From Bradyrhizobium sp. JYMT SZCCT0428 (GTDB lineage: Bacteria; Pseudomonadota; Alphaproteobacteria; Rhizobiales; Xanthobacteraceae), in contig NZ_JAFCLS010000007.1 of the NCBI RefSeq assembly GCF_018131075.1, positions 62,001 through 126,000 of the forward strand: 64,000 nucleotides of DNA. Reading direction: 5' to 3'. The notes beneath the pieces were generated by a model that was not told where the DNA came from, searched no databases, and saw only the letters and a list, made by a program, of their open reading frames with translations. Shown piece after piece: positions 56,565 through 64,000 of the stretch. Each line of letters opens with the position of its first letter. The stretch's first letter is position 1. The position numbers and the translations under genes were made by a program.

Positions 56565-57590
56565 ATGAATCTCGCTGACCTCAACAAGGTCGCCCTCGCC
56601 ATGGTCACGCCGGGCAAGGGCGTACTCGCCGCCGACGAATCCTCCGGCACGATCAAGAAGCGCTTCGACGCCATCAGCGTCGAATCGACCGAGGAGACGC
56701 GCCGCGACTACCGGGAAATGCTGTTTCGCTCGCAGGAGGCGATGAGCAAATACGTCTCGGGCGTCATCCTCTATGACGAAACCATCTGGCAGAATGCCAA
56801 GGACGACACGCCGCTGGTCAAGCTGATCGAACAGTCCGGCGCCATCCCCGGCATCAAGGTGGATGAGGGGACCCAGGGCCTGCCGGGCTGCCCCGGCGAA
56901 TTGATCACGGCCGGGCTCGACAAGCTCGCCGAGCGCCTGAAGAAATACTACGAGCGCGGCGCACGGTTCGCCAAATGGCGGGCGGTGATCGACATCGGAC
57001 AGAACATCCCCAGCATGACCGCGATCCATGTCAACGCGCATGCGCTCGCCCGTTACGCCGCGTTGTGCCAGCAGGCGCAGATCGTGCCGATCGTGGAGCC
57101 GGAAGTGTTGATGGACGGCGATCACGACATCGATCGCTGCTTTGAGGTGACCCAGCGGGTCCTGAACAAGACATTCCAGGAATTGCGGGTCCAGCGCGTC
57201 GCGCTGGAGGGCATGATCCTGAAACCCAATATGGCGATCGCAGGCAAGAAAAGCGCAAAGCCATCGCCCGTTGAAGAGGTCGCGGAGAAAACCATCCGGC
57301 TATTGAAGAGCTGCGTTCCGGCGGCCGTTCCCGGCATCGCCTTCCTCTCCGGCGGACAATCCGACGAGGATGCCACCGCGCATCTCAACGCCATGAACCG
57401 GATCGGCGGCCTGCCCTGGCGGCTGACCTTCTCCTACGGCCGCGCGCTGCAGGCGGCGCCGCAAAAGGCATGGTCGGGCAAGGCCGAGAACGTCGCGGCC
57501 GGCCAGCGCGCCTTCACGCACCGGGCGCGGATGAACGCGCTGGCGAGCAAGGGTGAGTGGGAAGCCGGCCTGGAAAAGAAGGTGGCATAG
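56565..57590 (+). CDS. Class I fructose-bisphosphate aldolase
   Basis: A metal-independent, Schiff-base aldolase of the eukaryote-like class I family, 341 residues from ATG 56565 (MNLADLNKVALAMV, TGGAGAA upstream). The motifs GVLAADESSGTIKKRFD, the Schiff-base lysine in GMILKPNMAI and the C-terminal GIAFLSGGQSDEDATAHLNA are clear. It begins 110 bp after the class II gene. The class I and II pair may serve opposite metabolic directions or metal availability; that is inference. Confidence 0.94.
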   Translation: MNLADLNKVALAMVTPGKGVLAADESSGTIKKRFDAISVESTEETRRDYREMLFRSQEAMSKYVSGVILYDETIWQNAKDDTPLVKLIEQSGAIPGIKVDEGTQGLPGCPGELITAGLDKLAERLKKYYERGARFAKWRAVIDIGQNIPSMTAIHVNAHALARYAALCQQAQIVPIVEPEVLMDGDHDIDRCFEVTQRVLNKTFQELRVQRVALEGMILKPNMAIAGKKSAKPSPVEEVAEKTIRLLKSCVPAAVPGIAFLSGGQSDEDATAHLNAMNRIGGLPWRLTFSYGRALQAAPQKAWSGKAENVAAGQRAFTHRARMNALASKGEWEAGLEKKVA

Positions 57591-57592
57591 CA

Positions 57593-58300
57593 TTGGCCGC
57601 CAAACCCGTTCCGCAGCGCCCGGTGCCGCGCCTCTATCTCGCGACACCAGTCGTTGACGACCCATCACAGCTCATCGCCAGCCTCCCCGGCCTGCTCGCC
57701 GCCGCTGACGTCGCCGCGGTTCTGCTGCGGCTGCGCGAGACCGACCAGCGCACCATGATCTCGCGCATCAAGGCGCTGGCGCCCGTTGTTCAGGACGGCG
57801 GCGCGGCGCTGCTGCTGGATGGCCATGTCGAGCTGGTGGCCCGCGGCGGCGCCGATGGCGCGCATCTGACCGGGATCTCGGCCATCGAAGACGCCTTCCC
57901 ATCGCTCAAGCCCGATCGCATCGCCGGCGTCGGCGGCCTCGCCACGCGGCACGATTCGATGGCCGCGGGCGAAGCGGGTGCGGACTACGTGCTGTTCGGT
58001 GAGCCCGACGCCAAAGGCGAGCGCCCTTCGGCGGAAGCGATCGCCGAGCGCCTGCAATGGTGGGATGAATTGTTCGAACCGCCCTGCGTCGGCTATGCGG
58101 CCTCGCGCGAGGAGGCCCGCGAATTTGCCGCCGCGGGTGCGGATTTCGTGCTGGTCGGCGATTGCATCTGGGCCGATCCGCGCGGGCCCGAGGCGGCGCT
58201 GATCGATATCGAGCAGGCGATCACGCAAGCGCACGCCGCCGCGTTTGGGAAAAACAAGAGCACGGACGACACCACCGAGCCGACGACCGGACGGGGATAG
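57593..58300 (+). CDS. thiE: Thiamine-phosphate synthase-like protein
   Basis: A TIM-barrel protein (about 235 residues) of the ThiE/TenI superfamily. It has VPRLYLATPVVDDPSQLI at the start, VLLRLRETDQRTMISRIKAL, GGADGAHLTG and the C-terminal FAAAGADFVLVGDCIW phosphate-binding loop. The start is probably TTG 57593, two bases after the aldolase stop, with AAGGTGG upstream. Several active-site residues of true ThiE (such as the DxxD and GSxxP-type motifs) appear degenerate, so it may be a related enzyme rather than genuine thiamine-phosphate synthase. Confidence 0.72.
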   Translation: MAAKPVPQRPVPRLYLATPVVDDPSQLIASLPGLLAAADVAAVLLRLRETDQRTMISRIKALAPVVQDGGAALLLDGHVELVARGGADGAHLTGISAIEDAFPSLKPDRIAGVGGLATRHDSMAAGEAGADYVLFGEPDAKGERPSAEAIAERLQWWDELFEPPCVGYAASREEAREFAAAGADFVLVGDCIWADPRGPEAALIDIEQAITQAHAAAFGKNKSTDDTTEPTTGRG

Positions 58301-58308
58301 CGCCGGAC

Positions 58309-59421
58309 ATGAGACTGCTGCGTCCGATATCGATCCTTGGCTGCTGCCTGATGGCAGCGGCAGGCGCATCGGCGCAGATCTCGCTGACGCCGCCCGCAGC
58401 GCAGGCACCCGCACCCGCTAGCAAGCCGGCCGCGAAGAAAGAGGCGCCCAAATCGGCGACCAAAGAGACTTCCAAAGAGACTTCCAAGGAGGCCCCGAAG
58501 CCGAAGGCGCCCGCTGTCGCCAAGAAGCCTGCGGCCACGCCCACTCCGACAGCTTCACCCACGCCCAGCTTCGACGATCCCAATGTCGATCTCGTCTATG
58601 GCGCCTATCAGCGCGGCCTCTACAAGACCGCGCTCGATCTGGCGCTGACGCGGGCGCAATATGCCGGCGACGCCAAGGCGATGACGATGATCGGCGAGCT
58701 CTACTCCGGCGCCCTCGGCGTCAAGCGCGACTACGCGAAAGCCATCGAATGGTACCAGCGCGCCGCCGACGCCGGCGACCGCGAGGGCATGTTTGCGCTG
58801 GCGATGATGAAGCTTTCCGGCCGCGGCGGCCCGGTCAACCGCGAGCAAGCGGTCAAGCTGCTGGCTTCCGCCGCCAAGCTCGGCAATCCCAAGGCGGCGT
58901 ATAATCTCGCGCTGCTGTATCTCGACGGGCAGACGCTGCCGCAGGATGTGAAACGTTCCGCCGAATTGCTGCGGATCGCAGCCGACGCCGGCAACCCGGA
59001 AGCGCAATACGCGCTCGCGACCTTTTACAAGGAAGGCACCGGCGTGCCCAAGGACATCGACAAGGCGGTGCGCCTGCTGCAGGCCGCGTCGCTGGCCGAC
59101 AATGTCGATGCCGAGGTCGAATACGCGATCGCGCTCTATAACGGCACCGGCACGCCAAAAAACGAGGCCGCCGGCGTGGCGTTGCTCCGCAAGGCGGCCC
59201 GGCAAAACAGCCCGATCGCGCAGAACCGCCTCGCCCGCGTGCTGGTTAGTGGACAGGGCGCGCTGGTGGACAAGGTCGAGGCCCTGAAATGGCACATTGT
59301 CGCCAAAACCGCCGGCAAGGGCGATCCGATGCTGGACGATGCGCTGGCGGGCCTCAGTCCCGAGGACCGCGCCAGGGCCCAGGAGGCCGCCCGCAAATGG
59401 ATCGGCAACGACAAGAAATGA
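58309..59421 (+). CDS. Exported Sel1-repeat (TPR-like) protein
   Basis: ATG 58309 opens a signal peptide (MRLLRPISILGCCLMAAAGASA-Q). A Pro/Ala/Lys-rich linker (about residues 25-85) is followed by about six Sel1-like repeats (such as AKAIEWYQRAADAGDREGMF, NREQAVKLLASAAKLGNPKA and KRSAELLRIAADAGNPEAQY). These solenoids usually bind partner proteins. 370 residues. It lies 8 bp after the ThiE-like gene, so it is probably co-transcribed. Function not determined. Confidence 0.88.
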   Translation: MRLLRPISILGCCLMAAAGASAQISLTPPAAQAPAPASKPAAKKEAPKSATKETSKETSKEAPKPKAPAVAKKPAATPTPTASPTPSFDDPNVDLVYGAYQRGLYKTALDLALTRAQYAGDAKAMTMIGELYSGALGVKRDYAKAIEWYQRAADAGDREGMFALAMMKLSGRGGPVNREQAVKLLASAAKLGNPKAAYNLALLYLDGQTLPQDVKRSAELLRIAADAGNPEAQYALATFYKEGTGVPKDIDKAVRLLQAASLADNVDAEVEYAIALYNGTGTPKNEAAGVALLRKAARQNSPIAQNRLARVLVSGQGALVDKVEALKWHIVAKTAGKGDPMLDDALAGLSPEDRARAQEAARKWIGNDKK

Positions 59422-59535
59422 CGCCTTGACGGCGACACATCGTCAGGGCACCCAGTCCCTCACCCCCTCGCTAAACCCTTAGCTCAACCCTTGGGCGGCA
59501 TTGGCCGCTTCCTCCTAACCCATAAGCCCCGCATC

Positions 59536-60324
59536 ATGCTGCATTCAGCCCTTATCAACGTCATGGTGAAAGCCGCGCGCCACGCCGGCCGCAGCCTCAA
59601 GCGCGACCTCGGCGAGGTCGAGCATCTGCAGGTGTCGCTGAAGGGGCCTGCGAATTTCGTCACCATGGCCGACAAGCGCGCCGAGGAACTGCTCTATGCG
59701 GATCTGACCAAGTCGCGGCCGGGTTACGGCTTCATCGGCGAGGAAGGCGGCACGCGCGAAGGCGCCGACAAGAGCCATACCTGGATCGTCGATCCCCTGG
59801 ACGGCACGACGAACTTCCTGCACGGCATTCCGCAATTCGCGATCTCTATCGGCCTGCAGCGCGAAGGCACCATCATCGCCGGCGTGATCTACAATCCGGC
59901 CAATGACGAGCTCTACATCGCCGAGCGCGGCAAGGGCGCGTTCCTCAACGACCAGCGGCTGCGCGTCGCCGGCCGGCGCCAGCTCGACGAATGCGTGGTC
60001 GGCTGCGGCCTGCCGCATATCGGACGCGGCGATCATGCCCAGTCGCGGCTGGAAATGACCGCGATCCAGGAAAGGGTCGCGGGCCTTCGAAGGTTCGGCG
60101 CCGCCTCGCTCGACATGGCCTTCGTCGCCGCCGGCCGCCTCGACGGCTATTGGGAGCGCAATCTGCAGCCATGGGACATGGCGGCCGGACAGATCTTGAT
60201 CCGCGAAGCCGGCGGCGTCGTGTCAGGCATGGCTGGAGACGACGATCCGCTCACGACCGGACACCTGATCTGCGGCAACGAGTTCGTGCACAAAGAGCTG
60301 GTGAAGATTCTCAAGCCGCTGTGA
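59536..60324 (+). CDS. suhB: Inositol-1-monophosphatase family protein (SuhB-like)
   Basis: A 262-residue Mg2+-dependent phosphatase: KGPANFVTMADKRAEELL, GEEGG, the WIVDPLDGTTNFLHGIPQFA motif and the C-terminal LQPWDMAAGQILIREAGGVV, with all metal ligands visible. Homologues hydrolyse inositol phosphates or act as SuhB in rRNA transcription. ATG 59536 (MLHSALINVMVKAARHAG) matches the family start. It is convergent with the RND pump gene. Confidence 0.92.
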   Translation: MLHSALINVMVKAARHAGRSLKRDLGEVEHLQVSLKGPANFVTMADKRAEELLYADLTKSRPGYGFIGEEGGTREGADKSHTWIVDPLDGTTNFLHGIPQFAISIGLQREGTIIAGVIYNPANDELYIAERGKGAFLNDQRLRVAGRRQLDECVVGCGLPHIGRGDHAQSRLEMTAIQERVAGLRRFGAASLDMAFVAAGRLDGYWERNLQPWDMAAGQILIREAGGVVSGMAGDDDPLTTGHLICGNEFVHKELVKILKPL

Positions 60325-60375
60325 CGGCGCTGGAGCCTGCCGGTCGAGGCGACAGGCCGGTGCGGTGAATGATCG

Positions 60376-63300
60376 CTACTCCGCAGCCCTCGGCGCTGCC
60401 TGCGCCGGCTTCGCTTCCGCCACCTTCTCGCGATCGCCGGCAAGGAACCTTTGCACCACGACGAAGAACACCGGCACCATCAGCAGCGCCAGGATCACGA
60501 CCGCGATCATGCCGCCCATCACGCTGGTGCCGAGTGCCTGCTGGCTGGCGCCGCCGGCGCCGGTCGCGATCACCATCGGCAACACGCCGCAAACGAAGGC
60601 GAGACCGGTCATCAGGATCGGGCGGAAACGCAAGGTACAGGCTTCGATCGTCGCTTCGACCAGCGGCTTGCCTTGCGCGCGCAGCTCCTTGGCAAACTCG
60701 ATGATCAGAATGGCATCTTTCGCAGCCAGTCCGATGATGGTGATCAGGGCGACGGTGAAGTAAACGTCGTTCGGCAAGCCGCGCAACGACGCGGCCAGCA
60801 CCGAACCGCAGATGCCGAGCGGCACCGTCAGCAGCACGGCGAGCGGAATGGTCCAGCTTTCATAGAGGGCTGCCAGACACAGGAACACCACCAGCGCCGA
60901 CAGTCCGAGCAGGAACGGCGCCTGCGAGCCCGAGAGCTTTTCCTGCAGCGATTGACCGGTCCACTCATAGCCGAAGCCGCGCGGCAGCTTGCCCGCGAGC
61001 CGCTCCATCTCGGCGATGGCATCGCCCGAGGTAAAGCCGGGCTTGGCTTCGCCGCTGATGCGCACCGCGGGATAGTAGTTGAAGCCGGCGATCTGCGTCG
61101 GCCCCTTCGACCATTCGACGGAGGCGAACGAGGACAGCGGCACCAGCTGGCCGCGGCTGTTCTTGACGTTGTAGTTCAGGATGTCGTCGGCGTTCATGCG
61201 GCTGCCGCGGTCGGCCTGCACGATCACGCGCTGCATCCGGCCCCGGTTCGGGAAGTCGTTGATGTAGTTCGATCCGAGATTGGTCGAGATGGTGTTGTTG
61301 ATGTCCTCGAAGGTGACGCCGAACGCGCCGGCCTTTTCGCGGTCGATCATCAGATTGACCTGCGGCCCCGGCGGCAGGCCTTCGACATAGACCTTTTGCA
61401 GCACACGGCTGGCATTGGCTTCCGCGATGAGCTGCTCGGCGGCGCTGACCAGCGCCGGATAACCCTTCTGGCCGCGGTCCTGCAGTCGGAACGAGAAGCC
61501 CGAGGAGTTGCCGAGATTGTCGATCGGCGGCGGCTGGAGCGCGGAAATCCGGGCGTCGCGGATCGACGACAGATCACGGTTGATGTCGTTGACGATGGCG
61601 GCTGCCGAATCCTTCGGCCCGCGATCCGACCAGTCCTTCAGCGTGATGAAGGCCTGAGCGGTGTTGATGCCCTGGCCGAGGAAGCTGAAGCCGGTGAGGA
61701 ACGTGACGTTCTCAACGCCGGAACGCTTGGCCAGATATTGCTCGACCTTCTCGACCGCCGCCTCGGTGCGGGCATAGGACGAGTCAGCCGGTGTCTGCAC
61801 GTCGGTGGTGATGAAGCCCTGGTCGTCGACCGGCAGGAAGCCGCCGGGCAAGCGAATAAAGGCCCAGCTCAGCCCGACGATCAGCGCCGCATAGATCAGC
61901 ATCAGTCGGCCGGTTCGCTTCAGCGAATGTCCGACGACGCGCGTATAACCGTCCTTGGTGCCGTCGAGCGCGCGGTTGAACCAGCCGAACACGCCCTTCC
62001 TGGCATGGCCGTGGCCGGCCGCGACCGGCTTCAGCAAGGTCGCGCACAGCGCCGGCGTCAGCGACATCGCCAACAGCGCGGAGAACGCGATCGCCGCGAC
62101 CATCGTTACCGAGAATTGCCGGTAGATGACGCCGACCGAACCCGGGAAGAACGCCATCGGCACGAACACCGCGATCAGCACCAGGGTAATGCCGATGATG
62201 GCGCCTGTGATCTGCGACATCGCCTTGCGGGTGGCCTCCTTCGGCGGCAGGCCCTCTTCCGCCATGATGCGCTCGACGTTCTCGACCACCACGATAGCGT
62301 CGTCGACGAGAATGCCGACCGCCAGCACCATGCCGAACATCGTCAACATGTTGATGGAGTAGCCGGCCGCCAGCAGGATCGCGCAGGTGCCGAGCAGCGC
62401 CACCGGCACCACGATGGTCGGAATGATGGTGTAGCGGATGTTCTGCAGGAACAGGAACATCACGATGAAGACCAGCACGATGGCTTCGACCAGCGTCATC
62501 AGCACCTTCTCGATCGAGGCCTTCACGACAGGTGTGATGTTGTACGGAATTTCATAGGCGATGTTGGCCGGGAAGAAGCGCGACAGCTCCTTCATCTTGG
62601 CCTCGACCGCGCTTGCGGTCGCCAGCGCGTTGCCGGTCGGCGACATCAGCACCGACAGACCCGCCGTCGGTTTGCCGTTAAGCCGCGTGTTGAACTGATA
62701 GCTTAATCCGCCGATCTCGATCCGGGCCACGTCGCGCAAACGTACCGTCGAGCCGTCCGCATTGGCACGCAGGATAATCGCGCCGAATTCGTCCGGCGAC
62801 GAGAGCTGGCCCTTGACCAGCACCAGCGCCGAAATCTTCTGGTCGTCCGTGCTCGGCTCGGCGCCGATGCTGCCGGAGGCGACTTGCGCGTTCTGCGCCG
62901 TGATCGCCTTGTTGACGTCGTCGGCGGTCAGGCCATAGCCGACCAGCTTGGCCGGATCGACCCAGATACGCAGACTGCGTTCGGTGGAATAGAGCGTGGC
63001 GCGGCCGACGCCGGGAATGCGTCTGATTTCGCCGAGAACGCTACGAATCATGAAGTCGCCGAGGCCGACCTCGTCGAGGCTGCCGTCGGTCGAGCGCAGC
63101 GTGATGATCTGCAGCACGGCGCTGGAAGCTTCCTCGATCAGGATGCCCTGCTGGATCACCGCGCGCGGCAGACGTGCCTCGACGCGCTTGATGCGATTCT
63201 GCACCTCCACCGACGCCGTCCCGGTGTCGGTGCCCGGCACGAAATTGGCGATGATCTCGACCTGGCCCAGCGAGTCGCTGGTGGACTCGAAGTTCAGGAT

Positions 63301-63522
63301 GCCGTTGGCGCCGTTGAGCTCTTCCTCGATCAGCCGCGTGACGCTGTTGTAGAGGTTTTCCGGCGACGCGCCGGGATAGCTGGTCGATATCGAGATCGAG
63401 GGCGGCGCGATGATCGGATACTGCGCGATCGCCAGCAGCGGGATCGATATCGCGCCGATCAGACAGATGAAAAGCGCGACGACCCAGGCGAAGATCGGCC
63501 TGTCGATGAAGAAACTCGGCAT
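60376..63522 (-). CDS. RND multidrug efflux permease (HAE1 family)
   Basis: A 1048-residue inner-membrane proton-driven pump of the AcrB/MexB type. MPSFFIDRPIFAWVVALFICL starts the first helix. The proton relay is present: paired aspartates in VGILVDDAIVVVENV and lysine in AAKDAILIIEFA. The large periplasmic loops with PPIDNLGNSSGF and GQSLQEKLSGSQAP fit hydrophobic/amphiphilic drug export. It is co-transcribed with an adaptor gene upstream (5-bp gap). No outer-membrane channel gene is in the window. Confidence 0.97.
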   Translation of the reverse strand: MPSFFIDRPIFAWVVALFICLIGAISIPLLAIAQYPIIAPPSISISTSYPGASPENLYNSVTRLIEEELNGANGILNFESTSDSLGQVEIIANFVPGTDTGTASVEVQNRIKRVEARLPRAVIQQGILIEEASSAVLQIITLRSTDGSLDEVGLGDFMIRSVLGEIRRIPGVGRATLYSTERSLRIWVDPAKLVGYGLTADDVNKAITAQNAQVASGSIGAEPSTDDQKISALVLVKGQLSSPDEFGAIILRANADGSTVRLRDVARIEIGGLSYQFNTRLNGKPTAGLSVLMSPTGNALATASAVEAKMKELSRFFPANIAYEIPYNITPVVKASIEKVLMTLVEAIVLVFIVMFLFLQNIRYTIIPTIVVPVALLGTCAILLAAGYSINMLTMFGMVLAVGILVDDAIVVVENVERIMAEEGLPPKEATRKAMSQITGAIIGITLVLIAVFVPMAFFPGSVGVIYRQFSVTMVAAIAFSALLAMSLTPALCATLLKPVAAGHGHARKGVFGWFNRALDGTKDGYTRVVGHSLKRTGRLMLIYAALIVGLSWAFIRLPGGFLPVDDQGFITTDVQTPADSSYARTEAAVEKVEQYLAKRSGVENVTFLTGFSFLGQGINTAQAFITLKDWSDRGPKDSAAAIVNDINRDLSSIRDARISALQPPPIDNLGNSSGFSFRLQDRGQKGYPALVSAAEQLIAEANASRVLQKVYVEGLPPGPQVNLMIDREKAGAFGVTFEDINNTISTNLGSNYINDFPNRGRMQRVIVQADRGSRMNADDILNYNVKNSRGQLVPLSSFASVEWSKGPTQIAGFNYYPAVRISGEAKPGFTSGDAIAEMERLAGKLPRGFGYEWTGQSLQEKLSGSQAPFLLGLSALVVFLCLAALYESWTIPLAVLLTVPLGICGSVLAASLRGLPNDVYFTVALITIIGLAAKDAILIIEFAKELRAQGKPLVEATIEACTLRFRPILMTGLAFVCGVLPMVIATGAGGASQQALGTSVMGGMIAVVILALLMVPVFFVVVQRFLAGDREKVAEAKPAQAAPRAAE

Positions 63523-63527
63523 GGAAT

Positions 63528-64000
63528 CTACCGTGTCGCTTGCGCGGACGGCCTGGCACCGGCGAAATCGGCGGACGCGTCGGCCTCGGTCAGCAGCTGC
63601 GGCCGGACCTTATCGCCGGCGGCAAACTTCTGGAAGCCCTCGACGATGACCCTGTCACCGGCCTTCAAGCCCTCGGTGACGAACCACTGGCCGCCCTGCA
63701 GCGAGCCGGTGCGTACCGGCTGGACGGCGACGAGGTTGTCGCTCTTGACCACGAACACTTCGCTGCCGCCGCCGCCATTGCGCTGGATCGCCTGCTGCGG
63801 CACCGCGATAGCGTCAGTATCGATGCCCTGCTCGATCAGCACGCGGACATACATGCCCGGCAGCAATTCACGCCTTGGATTGGGAAACTCGCCGCGCAAC
63901 GTCACCTGCCCGGTATGGGCATCGACCTTGGCCTCCGAGAACAGCAATCTGCCGGCAATCGGATAAACCGAGCCATCGTCCAGCACCAGGCGAACCTTCA
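63528..64000 (-). CDS. RND efflux periplasmic adaptor, C-terminal part (5' end beyond window)
   Basis: The frame is open to the window edge, so the N-terminal coiled coil and lipoyl halves lie outside. Visible are the beta-barrel domain (GRLLFSEAKVDAHTGQVTLR, GEFPNPRRELLPGMYVRV) and membrane-proximal domain ending in GLKAGDRVIVEGFQK. This is the typical AcrA/MexA C-terminal region. It lies five bases before the pump gene, the usual adaptor-permease order. Confidence 0.93.
   Translation of the reverse strand, partial: KVRLVLDDGSVYPIAGRLLFSEAKVDAHTGQVTLRGEFPNPRRELLPGMYVRVLIEQGIDTDAIAVPQQAIQRNGGGGSEVFVVKSDNLVAVQPVRTGSLQGGQWFVTEGLKAGDRVIVEGFQKFAAGDKVRPQLLTEADASADFAGARPSAQATR

Noticed and set aside
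60451-62706. Very long plus-strand open frame opposite the RND permease
   Set aside because: Its Arg/His/Asp/Gln-rich translation is the mirror of conserved permease codons; no family resemblance.

Overview
The window looks like a stretch of chromosome from an alphaproteobacterium of the Bradyrhizobium/Nitrobacteraceae type. The reasons are the high G+C content, a near-complete match by eye to the Bradyrhizobium D-tartrate dehydratase family, and conserved blocks laid out in the rhizobial way: tolQRAB/pal/cpoB/tilS/ftsH, ruvCAB-yebC, zapA-6S RNA-fau-ymdB and tkt-gap-pgk-fba. Families of short palindromic intergenic repeats also fit this group. The assignment rests on recognition, not on a database search.

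Layout. 0-0.8 kb: 3' part of a Rieske oxygenase. 0.9-13.6 kb, all minus strand: the cell-envelope block tolQ-tolR-tolA-tolB, then two unexpected genes (a GGDEF-EAL protein and a FeeM-like N-acyltransferase), then pal-cpoB-tilS-ftsH. 13.6-35.8 kb: an accessory region of small enzymes and one-component regulators. It holds a serine acetyltransferase homologue, LysR with tarD, two TetR-controlled units, HxlR with a reductase, a triple-PAS chemoreceptor, a globin and many small stress-type proteins. 35.9-42.4 kb, minus strand: ybgC, a Tat-exported phosphoesterase, ruvB, two inserted genes, ruvA, ruvC, yebC. 42.6-47 kb: two soluble chemoreceptors (the second frameshifted) and polyphosphate kinase 2. 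47-50.2 kb, minus strand: ymdB, fau, 6S RNA, zapA and a DUF4164 gene. 50.5-60.3 kb, plus strand: tkt, gap, pgk, class II and class I aldolases, a ThiE-like gene, a Sel1-repeat protein and an inositol-monophosphatase. 60.4-64 kb, minus strand: an RND efflux pump and part of its adaptor.

The strongest candidate for a coordinated system is a dispersed ECF42-type sigma-factor regulon. The sigma gene (30036-31310) overlaps a DGPF/YciI gene. Four minus-strand transcription units carry the same promoter-like element, TGTC(G/T)G-N17-CGTC with GTT before CGTC: the sigma/DGPF unit itself, DoxX-SRPBCC-VOC, GST-SnoaL, and a pair of further YciI paralogues. These promoters were found by reading the sequence and are testable.

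Other points of interest are insertions inside normally tight operons (two genes between tolB and pal, about 22 kb between ybgC and tolQ, two genes between ruvA and ruvB with a duplicated start region), two near-identical TetR operators, a decayed globin duplicate, and several strong RNA hairpins in the glycolytic block.
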